DNA of 64,000 bases from DATJPR01 sp963752915. Lineage in GTDB: Bacteria > Bacteroidota > Ignavibacteria > UBA10030 > UBA6906. Shown piece after piece: positions 8,257-17,574 of this stretch (position 1 is its first letter; each line of letters begins with the position of its first letter). Made by a program: the position numbers and the translations under genes. Location: NCBI GenBank assembly GCA_963752915.1, contig CAVVZZ010000002.1:372001-436000 (forward strand), written 5' to 3'. The notes beneath the pieces were generated by a model. The model did no database searches. It was not told where the DNA came from and worked only from the letters and a program-made list of their open reading frames with translations.

Positions 8257-10002
8257 ATGAAAGACAACATCACCCGCGGCATTCTTTGCAGGCCTGCCAT
8301 AGCAACAGCGCTTGCCGTCGGAATGCTGGCTCTCTGCGGATGTCCTGGACCGCAAACAGCGGTGGTCGTCCCATCGGACGCGAAGGCGACATGCACTGTT
8401 GCCCCATCGGATTTTTCGTCATGGTTTCAATCCGGGTCGGTGACGTTGAACGGCATCGTTACTCCCGCAAACAGCATCACATTCCCGAACTCGCCGAATT
8501 GCAGCTTCTACGAGTGGTCGGAACGGATGTTCCTCTGGGCCACGTCCCCCGCACCGCCATCCTACGGAGGAGGTCAGCACGTGTTTGACTCGCCTGGCTT
8601 CTTCGACGTGTCGCCTCTCGACTCCAACGGGAACAGGACGCTGATCTCGCACACTGCCGGAGGACTGCGAATGTTCGGCGTTCGGGCGGCGCAGGTGGGA
8701 CCGCGCAAACTCCCCGTGATCTTTGACAAGGCGGGTCACATGCTGGAGATCCAGCCGCCGAGACTTTCAAAGACAGGCAAGCTTCTCATGCTCAACTCCT
8801 CCAACGATACGGTCGAAGTGGAGCGCACCGCACTCGGAGAGAACAAGCAGCCGGAGTTCTTTGACAAGAGCGGGAACATGATCAAAGGAGCGCGACCGAT
8901 CATTCCCGTCGAAGGCGAGCGGACGTTCATCGTACAGAAGTTCATCATCGACAAGATTCCAATATTCCTGAACGGCGCAGGAATCGTCGCGGACGTCGAG
9001 GAAGGCCAGGCGGACGGCGGCGTTCTGGAGACGCAGAACGGATCGCTCATTTATTATGTATCCATGGTCAATGACGTCTATGCGTATTTCCTGACCGGGA
9101 CGAAAGACGGAGGAATCCTGCCGGCGCCGACGCATTTCCCGACGACGCAGGGGGAGCTAAGCAAAATCACGGCGTTTGGCGCTGCACACTCCGCATCATT
9201 CCCCGACAGTGTCGCGCTCTCGGTGGAGCTGAAGACATCCTGGGTCGAGGCGTCCGCCGTCTCGAATCCCGCCAGCTATATCACCATGCAGGGTGTGATC
9301 CCGACCTACGACAAGACCGACCCGAATCACTGGGTGCAGAACGGACAGCAGACGGTCCAGCTCGCGCTTGTCGGCATCCACGTCGTCGGCAGCACGTCGG
9401 GACATCCGGAGATGATCTGGGCGACATTCGAGCACCAGGACAATACGCCGAACGCGACCTTCGCGTATATCAACACGAGCAACGCGACGACGACCGTGAA
9501 CCAGTCGACGGCAGGAACATGGCTCTTCTGCGCGACCAACTCCGCAGGGCCGTTTAATGCCGTCCACATGAGCAACCCCTTCGGCACGACGGACATCGTG
9601 CCGGTAAATCCGTTCAGTATCAGCCCGAGCAACACGATCCGCTGGAAGGCCTGGGGCGGGGCGTCCGACGCGTCACCCAATCCCCTTGATGCCACTCCGG
9701 CTGCGTCCAACACAGAAATTATCTCGATGAACAATAGTGTGCGGGGAATGCTGACGAGTGGTGATGTGCGCGCAAATTACGTTTTCGAGGGGGCAACGTG
9801 GACCATCGGCGGCGCACCGCCGACCGGAAGTTTCCCGAGCGGCAATGAGGTCGGCACAAGCAAGCTCGCAAACACGACGATGGAAACGTATCAGCAGGGA
9901 AGTAATTCGCTGGTAGGAACCGGTTCGAACTGCTTCACCTGTCACACGTCAAACACCGTGAATGTGAGCCACCTGTTCGGCGACATCAAGCCGATGTTCT
10001 GA
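8257..10002 (+). CDS. Lipoprotein with one C-terminal c-type heme site
   Basis: 581 residues from the ATG at 8257, selected because AGGAGGA stands just upstream; the open frame extends 19 codons further 5' without a ribosome site. Residues 10-30 form a lipoprotein signal peptide ending ALCGC, so the mature protein would be lipid-anchored. The body (about 40-555) is beta-rich and Thr/Asn-rich with no family I recognise. Fourteen residues before CxxCH-type motif end comes NCFTCHTSNTVNVSHLF, a single CxxCH heme c site near the C-terminus with nearby Met and His that could serve as the second ligand. This suggests an exported electron carrier or a heme-tethered enzyme. It stands alone, preceded by a candidate promoter and followed by a repeat-rich gap. 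Confidence 0.7.
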   Translation: MKDNITRGILCRPAIATALAVGMLALCGCPGPQTAVVVPSDAKATCTVAPSDFSSWFQSGSVTLNGIVTPANSITFPNSPNCSFYEWSERMFLWATSPAPPSYGGGQHVFDSPGFFDVSPLDSNGNRTLISHTAGGLRMFGVRAAQVGPRKLPVIFDKAGHMLEIQPPRLSKTGKLLMLNSSNDTVEVERTALGENKQPEFFDKSGNMIKGARPIIPVEGERTFIVQKFIIDKIPIFLNGAGIVADVEEGQADGGVLETQNGSLIYYVSMVNDVYAYFLTGTKDGGILPAPTHFPTTQGELSKITAFGAAHSASFPDSVALSVELKTSWVEASAVSNPASYITMQGVIPTYDKTDPNHWVQNGQQTVQLALVGIHVVGSTSGHPEMIWATFEHQDNTPNATFAYINTSNATTTVNQSTAGTWLFCATNSAGPFNAVHMSNPFGTTDIVPVNPFSISPSNTIRWKAWGGASDASPNPLDATPAASNTEIISMNNSVRGMLTSGDVRANYVFEGATWTIGGAPPTGSFPSGNEVGTSKLANTTMETYQQGSNSLVGTGSNCFTCHTSNTVNVSHLFGDIKPMF

Positions 10003-10028
10003 GGAGGATTCTATACGAGATAGTAACT

Positions 10029-10087
10029 GAATTGGGAATTGGCAGCCCTATCGGCATCCGGGGGTACCAGCTGTCAATTCCCAATTC
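10029..10087. repeat. Inverted repeat, 17-bp arms with one mismatch
   Basis: Arms 10029-10045 and 10071-10087 pair with one mismatch around a 25-base loop, just after the heme lipoprotein gene. It may act as a transcript end, although no T-run follows. The gap 10003-10425 otherwise holds the octamer array at 10097-10136 and no gene that I can support. Confidence 0.7.
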
Positions 10088-10096
10088 GCCTCATCG

Positions 10097-10136
10097 TCCC
10101 ACAGTCCCCGAGTCTCAAAGTCTCCAAGTCCTATGG
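10097..10136. repeat. Octamer tandem array (5 units)
   Basis: Five consecutive 8-base units of the form TCYCMRAG: tcccacag, tccccgag, tctcaaag, tctccaag, tcctatgg. Same family as the arrays at 12200, 21801, 43657 and 51411. Confidence 0.85.
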
Positions 10137-10425
10137 TGTCCAGGATTCATCCTCTATCCCGCTTGTGGTCCCCTTTCGCCATGATACGGAACTCCTTCCC
10201 TTCGACCGCGCTTGACTGGAGTTGCCCTCACCTTTCTTTCCCAAATGCTGTGGAACCACGCCGCAAAATTTGGTAGCGCGGAGCATATCGCATTCCCCCC
10301 TTCGCATTCGATTGGGATTGTTGACAATTTGAAGGAACGGAAGAAGTTTTGCCGACTTCTTCCTAAGTTCCAGCATGCCGTCGGCCCAACGAATCCGCCC
10401 GCCGGACACATTGCAGGAACGTGCC

Positions 10426-12177
10426 ATGCCGGATTTCCAAATGTACCCCTTCGTCGAAGTCCGATGTCAGGCCCATGTCTCTGTCGGATGGGGCGAGATC
10501 CTTCCACGGATCCAGGCGTCGTTGTCCCGAATCGACAAACGGAAGAAGGTTATCGTCGTTGAACTCTATCAGGGAGCAATGGAGGCAGAGATCATCAACC
10601 GGCTCGCTGCGGGCCTCAAGCCCGATGTGATGATCGCTGCGAAGGACCTGATGTGGGACGAGCATAGGATCGAGCAACTCGTGCGAGCCGATGTCACCGA
10701 CGACCGACTGTTTGGGAAAATGAGTGCTCTCCTCATCGACACCTTTTTCGACCGGGCAAAGGTGGACGCTGCCCGTTCTGCAATCGCAGCGCTCGGGGAG
10801 GGTGTCGTGCTCATTATCGGCACGGGCGCCGCAACGATTCCAACATCCTACGACCTGCTGATCTATGGAGACATGGCACGATGGGAGATTCAATTGCGGA
10901 TGCGACGCCATGAGGTCGGAAATCTCGGTGTGCAGAACAAGGACATCGACGACTGGATGCTTCTCTACAAGCAGGCGTACTTCGTCGACTGGAGAGTGTG
11001 CGACCGGTTGAAACGGGAGCTCATGCCACGATGGGATTTCGTTCTCGACACGAACAACCGGCACGAGCCGAAACTTGTCGAAGCAAGCGCGATCCTCGAA
11101 GGTTTGCGGCAATGCTCCCAGCGTCCGTTCAGCGTCGTGCCGTTCTTTGACCCGGGCCCCTGGGGAGGCCAGTGGATGAAACGTCGCTTCGGGCTTGACC
11201 CCTCGGTCGAGAACTACGCCTGGTGCTTCAATTGCGTTCCGGAAGAGAACAGTCTCCTTCTCAGGATCAACGGCCGTGTCATCGAGCTCCCTGCCATTGA
11301 CCTCGTCTTTCATCAACCGCAGGAACTCCTCGGGGGCGCAGTGCGCAGCAGATTCGGGGACGAGTTTCCGATCCGGTTCGACTATCTCGACACCATGGAT
11401 GGCGGCAATCTGAGTCTTCAGGTCCACCCCCTCACCGACTATATCCGCAAGACCTTCGGCATGCAATACACGCAGGACGAGAGTTACTACATCATGGATG
11501 CAAAGGACGGCGCCGTCGTGTATCTCGGTCTGAAGGAAGATATCGACCCGGACCGCATGATCGGGGACCTTATTACCGCTGAATCCGGCGGGGAACCATT
11601 TGATGCTGATCGGTATATCCAGAACTGGCCCGTCAAAAAGCACGATCACTTTTTGATCCCCGCCGGCACGGTGCACTGTTCAGGAAAGGACAGTGTGGTT
11701 CTTGAGATCAGCGCCACACCCTACATCTTCACGTTCAAGTTGTGGGATTGGGGACGCGTTGGACTCGATGGGAAACCCCGACCGATCAACATTGACCATG
11801 GCAGGCAGGTCATCCAATGGAATAGAACGCCGATGTGGACACGTCAGAATTTGGTGAACCGCATCGAAAAGGTCGCGGAGGGAGACGGATGGTTCGAAGA
11901 ACGGACCGGGCTGCATGAGAACGAATTTATCGAAACACGACGTCACTGGTTTACAGGGACCGTCCCGCACCACACCGGCGGCGGGGTCAACGTCCTGAAT
12001 CTTGTCGAAGGAGACTGCGCGATTCTAGAAAGTCCGTCGGATGCCTTCGCGCCCTTTGTCGTCCATTATGCCGAGACCTTCATCGTTCCGGCGGTCGTGG
12101 GGGCGTACACGATTCGGCCGTATGGCAGCAGCGAAGGGAACCGTTGTGCGACGATAAAGGCGTATGTGAGAGTCTAA
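10426..12177 (+). CDS. manA: Class I mannose-6-phosphate isomerase with extra N-terminal domain
   Basis: 583 residues from the ATG at 10426 (AGGA seven bases upstream). The C-terminal half (about 260-583) is a cupin-type phosphomannose isomerase: SLQVHPLTDYI holds the Gln-x-His zinc ligands, the following YYIMDAKDGAVVYLG and the IPAGTVHCSG His complete the metal site. The enzyme interconverts mannose-6-P and fructose-6-P in the cytoplasm. Residues 1-200 are an additional alpha/beta domain (KVIVVELYQGAMEAEII, VVLIIGTGAATI, YDLLIYGDMARWEIQLRMR) that looks like a degraded nucleoside-kinase-type fold without a recognisable P-loop. Enzymes near 590 residues with such an extension exist in some bacteria. 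The sugar porter starts 83 bases downstream, so the pair probably serves hexose use. Confidence 0.75.
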   Translation: MPDFQMYPFVEVRCQAHVSVGWGEILPRIQASLSRIDKRKKVIVVELYQGAMEAEIINRLAAGLKPDVMIAAKDLMWDEHRIEQLVRADVTDDRLFGKMSALLIDTFFDRAKVDAARSAIAALGEGVVLIIGTGAATIPTSYDLLIYGDMARWEIQLRMRRHEVGNLGVQNKDIDDWMLLYKQAYFVDWRVCDRLKRELMPRWDFVLDTNNRHEPKLVEASAILEGLRQCSQRPFSVVPFFDPGPWGGQWMKRRFGLDPSVENYAWCFNCVPEENSLLLRINGRVIELPAIDLVFHQPQELLGGAVRSRFGDEFPIRFDYLDTMDGGNLSLQVHPLTDYIRKTFGMQYTQDESYYIMDAKDGAVVYLGLKEDIDPDRMIGDLITAESGGEPFDADRYIQNWPVKKHDHFLIPAGTVHCSGKDSVVLEISATPYIFTFKLWDWGRVGLDGKPRPINIDHGRQVIQWNRTPMWTRQNLVNRIEKVAEGDGWFEERTGLHENEFIETRRHWFTGTVPHHTGGGVNVLNLVEGDCAILESPSDAFAPFVVHYAETFIVPAVVGAYTIRPYGSSEGNRCATIKAYVRV

Positions 12178-12199
12178 CGAGAGCCGGAGTGGAGGGGGA

Positions 12200-12231
12200 C
12201 CCTGGGACTTGGGGACTGTGGGACTGTGGGA
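12200..12231. repeat. Octamer tandem array (4 units, reverse orientation)
   Basis: Units ccctggga, cttgggga, ctgtggga, ctgtggga; on the minus strand these read tcccacag-type, the same family as at 10097. It sits directly upstream of the sugar porter start. Confidence 0.85.
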
Positions 12232-12260
12232 CGACGATCAATAACGAATTCGAGTTTCCG

Positions 12261-13601
12261 ATGAAAGAGCAAGATTCATTTTTCCTCCTCATGGTAACGT
12301 TCGCAGCAGCGTTGGGAGGTTTGCTTTTTGGATTTGACACGGCGGTCATCTCTGGCGCGGTCCCGTTTATCAAAGCGTACTTCTCCCTCGATGACATCGC
12401 CCTGGGCTGGGCGGTGAGCAGTCTGCTCGTGGGTTGCATCGCAGGGGTGATCATTTCCGGCAAGCCCGCCGATGTTCTGGGGAGGAAAGCCGCGTTATTG
12501 ATTGCCTCCATCCTCTTTTTGATTTCCGCGATCGGCTCGGCGCTCTCCAACCACCTCACGGTGTTCGTCCTGTTCCGCTTTCTCGGCGGTCTCGCCGTCG
12601 GAACAGCGAGCACGCTTTCGCCGATGTACATATCCGAGATCTCGCCGGCGGGAAAACGGGGAAGTCTCGTCTCCCTGAATCAGCTTGCGATCGTCATCGG
12701 CATCCTCTGTGCGTTCTTTTCGAACTATCTGCTTGTCTCTACCGGGGAGAACAACTGGCGGTGGATGCTGGCCGTAATGGGAATCCCTGCATTATTGTTT
12801 TTCGCCACCTTGCTGTTTATCCCTGAGAGCCCGCGCTGGCTTGTGCAGAAAAACCGAAGCGATGAGGCACTCGGAATTCTCCGGAGAATCAACGGGGCAG
12901 ATATTGCGGCTGGTGAAATGCGGGCGGTCGAGCAATCGATCCCGGGCGAGCGAACGAGCTCCTTCCGGGAACTTTTCTCACCCGAGATCGGCCCGCTGGT
13001 GTGGATGGGGATTGTTGTCGCGGTGTTTTCTCAGGTCACGGGCATCAACTCGATCATGTACTATGCCCCGATGATCTTTGCCAAAACCGGACTTGGCGTC
13101 GACAACGCATTGATGCAAACGATCGCCGTCGGTGCGGTGAACCTCCTGTTCACCTTTGTCGCGATCCGGTACATCGACAGGTTCGGCCGCAAGCCGCTAC
13201 TGATCGCCGGCGCGTCGGGGATGACGGTATCGCTGTTCGTCCTTGCCGTCGCCTTTTATCGACAGGAGTTTGGCGGTGCGCTGATCCTCTTGTGCATTCT
13301 GGTCTACATCGCCTCGTTCGCTGCGTCGCTCGGACCCGTCACGTGGGTTTTCATTGCGGAAATCTATCCCAACCGGTTACGGAGTCAGGCGATGTCCGTC
13401 GCCGTAGTGTTCCTCTGGGCTTCGGTATTCCTCGTTTCGTTGACCTTTCCGTACATGCTCAATGCGTTGGGCGGCGGCACCGCATTTCTGGTCTTTGGCG
13501 TCATGTGCGTGGTCTATCTCGTCTTCCTTGTCACAAAAGTCCCCGAAACCAAAGGGAAGAGCCTGGAGGAGCTCGAACAGATTCTCACACGAACGAAGTA
13601 A
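12261..13601 (+). CDS. MFS sugar porter (XylE/GalP type)
   Basis: 446 residues, twelve predicted membrane helices. The ATG at 12261 was chosen because the first helix (FFLLMVTFAAALGGLLFGFD) then starts at residue 6 as in the family; the upstream open frame runs through an octamer repeat. Sugar-porter signatures are present: GGLLFGFDTAVISGA in helix 1, LGRKAALLIAS after helix 2, PESPRWLV at the end of helix 6, FGRKPLLIAGASG after helix 8, and the C-terminal VPETKGKSLEELE. The protein is expected to import a hexose or pentose with protons across the inner membrane. It follows the phosphomannose isomerase, which hints at mannose or fructose, but the substrate is not readable from the sequence. 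Confidence 0.88.
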   Translation: MKEQDSFFLLMVTFAAALGGLLFGFDTAVISGAVPFIKAYFSLDDIALGWAVSSLLVGCIAGVIISGKPADVLGRKAALLIASILFLISAIGSALSNHLTVFVLFRFLGGLAVGTASTLSPMYISEISPAGKRGSLVSLNQLAIVIGILCAFFSNYLLVSTGENNWRWMLAVMGIPALLFFATLLFIPESPRWLVQKNRSDEALGILRRINGADIAAGEMRAVEQSIPGERTSSFRELFSPEIGPLVWMGIVVAVFSQVTGINSIMYYAPMIFAKTGLGVDNALMQTIAVGAVNLLFTFVAIRYIDRFGRKPLLIAGASGMTVSLFVLAVAFYRQEFGGALILLCILVYIASFAASLGPVTWVFIAEIYPNRLRSQAMSVAVVFLWASVFLVSLTFPYMLNALGGGTAFLVFGVMCVVYLVFLVTKVPETKGKSLEELEQILTRTK

Positions 13602-13652
13602 CGTGCGTGCTGCGTTCATTCTTCCTCACACAAGCCGATCGTATACTCGGTT

Positions 13653-13687
13653 CGACTATTGACTACTGTCCGTTGACTATTGACTAT
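13653..13687. repeat. Heptamer tandem array (5 units)
   Basis: Units cgactat, tgactac, tgtccgt, tgactat, tgactat, in the 97-base gap between the convergent sugar porter and DinB genes. Confidence 0.8.
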
Positions 13688-13697
13688 TGAGTTCTTC

Positions 13698-14186
13698 CTA
13701 TGACGGAGTTCTTCTCACCCACTTCTCCCTTGCCCTCGGATCTTGTTCCCCCAGAATCTGATTAAGGTGGTGCTCGACGTGTCGGATGTAGTCCACGATC
13801 ACGAATTTCAAAGTCGCGGGCTTCTCATAGCCCATGTCGCACGTGTTCTGCAGTGAGGCTGGATCCGCGTGTGCGATGACGTGCGCAAGATGCGCGTTGA
13901 AGAGATACCAGAACTCGACCAGTTCCTTCCAGGGTTCGGATGCATATTGTTGGATGGAAACCCAGGCCTGCTGCTCATACGTAAATTTGCCGAGTTCCTT
14001 GTTCTGTTGCAGCCGAACGATTCTCTGGTGATTGTTCGCAGCGGAATCGGTCAGGTGGCCGAGGATTTCTTTCATCGACCATTTGTCCGAGACCAGCTTT
14101 TCTCCGGCGCGCGCGTCCGAAATTGTCAAGAGCCGGGGTTTTGCGGCATCAATCCTCGCTTTGAGCGTTCGTGCTTCGTCAACCAT
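13698..14186 (-). CDS. DinB-family four-helix metal-binding protein
   Basis: 162 residues, the usual DinB size. GGAAGGAG precedes the ATG. The three His clusters expected of the DinB fold are visible: His44 in KEILGHLTDSAANN with His53 near by, and His136, His139 and His140 in RHVEHHLNQ. KWSMKEILGHLxD is the family's typical first motif. Such proteins bind a divalent metal; some are thiol transferases (bacillithiol or mycothiol dependent), others have no known activity. It is transcribed away from the LamG/T9SS gene and ends 11 bases from a heptamer array. Confidence 0.85.
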   Translation of the reverse strand: MVDEARTLKARIDAAKPRLLTISDARAGEKLVSDKWSMKEILGHLTDSAANNHQRIVRLQQNKELGKFTYEQQAWVSIQQYASEPWKELVEFWYLFNAHLAHVIAHADPASLQNTCDMGYEKPATLKFVIVDYIRHVEHHLNQILGEQDPRAREKWVRRTPS

Positions 14187-14402
14187 GGCAATCTCCTTCC
14201 GTGGATGTTGGAACGCAATGACGCCAAATCGCTACCGGTCCCAAAGAAAGATATTCACCTGGAAGGAATCAAATCGGGCACCGTCCCGGCCGAGGCGAAC
14301 CCTGTGACAGCGGTCACCTTGGATCGACCTACGGAACTCCTTCGACAATCGCGCCGTTAGCATGGTGCTTGGGGGGTTCACTCGTCAGTTCAGGAGGCAG
14401 AA

Positions 14403-16556
14403 ATGCGGAAAACACTACGCTTTTGTCAGTTTCTTGGCGTCTTGGCACTCCTTCTTTCGATGCAATCGCGCCTCACCGCGCAAATGACATGGAATCACGC
14501 CGCCATGTTAGATGGCACGGGCTACATCGCCATTCCGCATTCCACTTCGTTGAACATTACCAGCAGTTTCACTCTCGAGGCCTGGGTGAACACCACTTCC
14601 ACCGGAATCGTGAGTGTGGTCGGTGATAATGAATACCGTCTTCTTATCGATCGGGGCGTCGGGAGAATCCAGTTCAACAACGTCACGTACCTTGAAGGGA
14701 CAAAGAAGCTGAACGACGGCAACTGGAATCACATCGCTTGTGTCTTTAACAGCGCGGCCAAGATCGTCACGTTCTACGTGAACGGCGCCCTCGACACTTT
14801 GGGCTCTGCGACCACCGTTCCCTCGAGCGGGACGGACTCCATCACAATCGGCAATAGCATTTACGGTCACGCCCCGGCGATGCTGGATGAGGTGCGCATT
14901 TGGAATGTTCCTCTCTCAGCGTTCTCCGTTAACGTTGATCACAATTCCAGCCTGGCTGTCGGAAGCGGCGAGTACGTGAATCTCGTGCTTTCCCTCTCGT
15001 TTCAGAGTCTCAACAATTCCGACGTCTTCCTTGACGTGAAGGACAAATCAGGCCACGGAAACAACGGGGTGAATCGTGGAGCGACGGCAGTGGACATGTC
15101 GAACGCGCCACCCCTCTACCTTAAACCAAACGAATCACTCTACCTCGATGGGATCAGCGGATACGCAGAGGCCGCGACGGACCCGAATTTGCCTGCGTTG
15201 GGTCCTTTCACGATCGAGGCGTGGATCTATCCCATCAATTCTGCTTCAGGAAAACAACAGACAATCATTTCCCGTGAAGGAAGCGGATTTGTCGGATATG
15301 AAATTCTTCTCACATCCACCGGGAAGCTCGCGTTTATTACTATGGGGACCATCGGATCTTCTGTTGCGACAATCCCCAGTGGGAAGTGGACGCATGTCGC
15401 GGTGACGTACACTTATGACGGGACATTTGCCACGACGCAGAATTTCATCAACGGCGTGCGCGACGGCTTTTACAATGCATCGCCGATCTCCGACGTAGCA
15501 GACTCGTTATGCATTGGCCGGTCGGCGGCACAGACAAACTACTTCAACGGCTACATCGATGAAGTGCGGATGTCGGGGTACGTCAAGACTGTCGAAGACA
15601 TCCGGAAAGGGATGTTCACCTCGATCGACAATGGCAACAAACGCTCGGCATCGAGTCTCGAACTGGTGTACGGGTTAGACGGATCCGTTTTTCCGACGAC
15701 GTATGCCGCGCCAGCGCTCACGTTGCGGGGGCCTGCGATGTTTTCGTCCCTTGTCGGAGGGCCTTCAACACCGTTGTCGCCTCTCACTCGGGATCCTGCT
15801 TCGCCGGGGACTTTCCCGAACGGGTACTTCCTCAAATCGGCCTCAAAGAGAGTTCCTGAAAGCGGAACCAATGCCGGATCGATCGAGGATACGCTGGAGG
15901 TCTCGGAATCCGTCTCGATCACCGATCTGAAGATTTTCGTCGGGCTCAACCATTTGAATGAGAGCAGCCTTGCGATGACGCTCTTTTCTCCGTCGGGAGA
16001 TTCCCTGACCTTCTGGAACCTCGATTTTCAATCGGTGTATGTCAATGGCGTCGCCACCATCTTTCAGGATGCGGCCGACAGCGCGATGAACCACCAGTAT
16101 CTTTCCTTCACGCCGACGATCCGTCCGCACTCTCCGATCAATCCAGCATTTTCCGGCAAGAACTCAGCCGGGGCATGGCGGTTACGCGTTTCACAGCTAA
16201 TCAACGGCTTTTCCGGGTATTTCTATGGATGGGGTCTTGAATTCAACAATCAGACGCTGGTCAATGTCGCGCAGACACCCCCTGCATCACCAGGCCGTTA
16301 CGCGTTGTTCCAGGGCTATCCGAATCCTTTCAATCCGACAACGACGATCCGATACCAGATTCCCTCCTCGTCTCACGTGACCCTAACGGTCTATAACAGC
16401 ATCGGCCAGCAAGTGGCGACGCTTGTCGACGGAGAAATGCCGGCAGGAGAGCACCAGGTGATATTCGGAGGAAGCACGCTGGCTTCGGGCGTGTATTTCT
16501 ACACCATGAAGGCAGGAGCATTTGTTCAAACACGCAAGCTCGTGTTGGTGAAATAA
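14403..16556 (+). CDS. T9SS-exported protein with two LamG domains and a proprotein-convertase P domain
   Basis: 717 residues; CAGGAGGCAGAA precedes the ATG. Signal peptide 1-25 (ending LTAQ). Two concanavalin-A/LamG units follow (about 27-190 and 240-410), each with the FTLEAWV/FTIEAWI strand, GNWNHIACVF or GKWTHVAVTY, and DEVRIW or DEVRMS at the end. Residues about 480-620 form a P-domain-like unit (SITDLKIFVGLNHLNESSLAM, ending GWGLEFN). The last 80 residues are a T9SS type A sorting domain: GYPNPFNPTTTIRYQIP, GQQVATLVDGEMPAGEHQV, ASGVYFYTMKAG. The protein is expected on the cell surface or in the medium, with a likely carbohydrate- or surface-binding role. It has no linked operon partner. 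Confidence 0.88.
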   Translation: MRKTLRFCQFLGVLALLLSMQSRLTAQMTWNHAAMLDGTGYIAIPHSTSLNITSSFTLEAWVNTTSTGIVSVVGDNEYRLLIDRGVGRIQFNNVTYLEGTKKLNDGNWNHIACVFNSAAKIVTFYVNGALDTLGSATTVPSSGTDSITIGNSIYGHAPAMLDEVRIWNVPLSAFSVNVDHNSSLAVGSGEYVNLVLSLSFQSLNNSDVFLDVKDKSGHGNNGVNRGATAVDMSNAPPLYLKPNESLYLDGISGYAEAATDPNLPALGPFTIEAWIYPINSASGKQQTIISREGSGFVGYEILLTSTGKLAFITMGTIGSSVATIPSGKWTHVAVTYTYDGTFATTQNFINGVRDGFYNASPISDVADSLCIGRSAAQTNYFNGYIDEVRMSGYVKTVEDIRKGMFTSIDNGNKRSASSLELVYGLDGSVFPTTYAAPALTLRGPAMFSSLVGGPSTPLSPLTRDPASPGTFPNGYFLKSASKRVPESGTNAGSIEDTLEVSESVSITDLKIFVGLNHLNESSLAMTLFSPSGDSLTFWNLDFQSVYVNGVATIFQDAADSAMNHQYLSFTPTIRPHSPINPAFSGKNSAGAWRLRVSQLINGFSGYFYGWGLEFNNQTLVNVAQTPPASPGRYALFQGYPNPFNPTTTIRYQIPSSSHVTLTVYNSIGQQVATLVDGEMPAGEHQVIFGGSTLASGVYFYTMKAGAFVQTRKLVLVK

Positions 16557-16562
16557 GTAGAC

Positions 16563-17567
16563 TCACCGTCCCTGCTTTTCACTGTCCAGGCGGACCATCT
16601 GCGCGGCGCCGTAGCGATCACCGGCAACGGCACCGTCCGGGATGATTTGCGCCAAGGCGGCAAGCTCGGAATCCGAAAATGGGATGGTCAACGACCCAAG
16701 GGATTCGGCGAGCTGCGTTCGATTCCTGGCCCCGATCAGCGGAACGATGTCACTCCCGCGTGACATCACCCAGGCGATGGCAAGTTGGGCGGGCGTCACT
16801 CCTTTCGATGTTGCGAGAGCGCGGAGCTGCTCCACGAGCATAAGATTCGTCTCGACATTTGTGCCCGTGAATCGCGGTAGATGCGACCGCATGTCGCGCG
16901 CGCCATTCACGCGTTCCTTTGTCCATGAGCCGCTCAGAAGCCCCCGCGACAGCACCCCGTAGGCGGTGATGCCGATCCCGAGCGAACGACAAGCCGGGAG
17001 AATCTGCCCCTCGACTGTGCGAGAGAAGAGTGAATACTCGATCTGCACGTCGACGATCGGATGGACCGCAACGGCGCGACGGATGGTCTCCGTACCGACC
17101 TCCGAGAGTCCGATGGCCCGCACGTAGCCTGCACGGACCATGTCGGCGATCGCCCCAATCGTTTCCTCGATCGGCACATCCGGATCCAGGCGCGCCGGAC
17201 GGTAGATGTCGACATGGTCTGTCCCCAGCCTCGTGAGGGAATGGGCAAGAAAATTCTTGACGGAAGAGGGCCTTCCGTCGAACCCGATCATTTGCCCCGA
17301 TGGGTCGCGCAGTCCACCGAACTTGACACTGAGCAACACCTCGTCCCGCTTCCTTCCCCGCAGTGCTTCCCGAATGAGCAGCTCGTTGTGACCCGTGCCG
17401 TAGAAATCTCCGGTATCAAAGAGCGTGACGCCCTCATCGAGCGCCGCGTGGATTGTGGCCACACTTTCAGTCTCGTCCGCGGGACCGTACATTCCGGACA
17501 TGCCCATGCATCCGAGACCGAGAGCAGAGACGGGAACGGCAAAACCTCCGAGTTGTCGTGAATGCAT
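16563..17567 (-). CDS. Aldo/keto reductase
   Basis: 334 residues, a complete (beta/alpha)8 aldo/keto reductase. AGGGGAAGA precedes the ATG. Seen: LGLGCMGMSGMYG near the N-terminus, the catalytic Asp and Tyr in FDTGDFYGTG, the Lys in LLSVKFGG, and the NADP-binding IPLIGARN-like sequence (IVPLIGARNRTQL) near the C-terminus. The usual catalytic His motif (YQHRxD) is YRPARLDP here; this variant occurs in a branch of the family. The enzyme should reduce aldehydes or ketones with NADPH; the substrate is unknown. It starts 7 bases after the stop of the 2-oxoglutarate dehydrogenase E1 gene and is probably co-transcribed. Confidence 0.9.
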   Translation of the reverse strand: MHSRQLGGFAVPVSALGLGCMGMSGMYGPADETESVATIHAALDEGVTLFDTGDFYGTGHNELLIREALRGRKRDEVLLSVKFGGLRDPSGQMIGFDGRPSSVKNFLAHSLTRLGTDHVDIYRPARLDPDVPIEETIGAIADMVRAGYVRAIGLSEVGTETIRRAVAVHPIVDVQIEYSLFSRTVEGQILPACRSLGIGITAYGVLSRGLLSGSWTKERVNGARDMRSHLPRFTGTNVETNLMLVEQLRALATSKGVTPAQLAIAWVMSRGSDIVPLIGARNRTQLAESLGSLTIPFSDSELAALAQIIPDGAVAGDRYGAAQMVRLDSEKQGR

Positions 17568-17574
17568 TCTTCCC

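Noticed and set aside
10363..11676. 437-codon minus-strand frame
   Set aside because: It is the antisense of the mannose-6-phosphate isomerase gene, which has zinc-site motifs.
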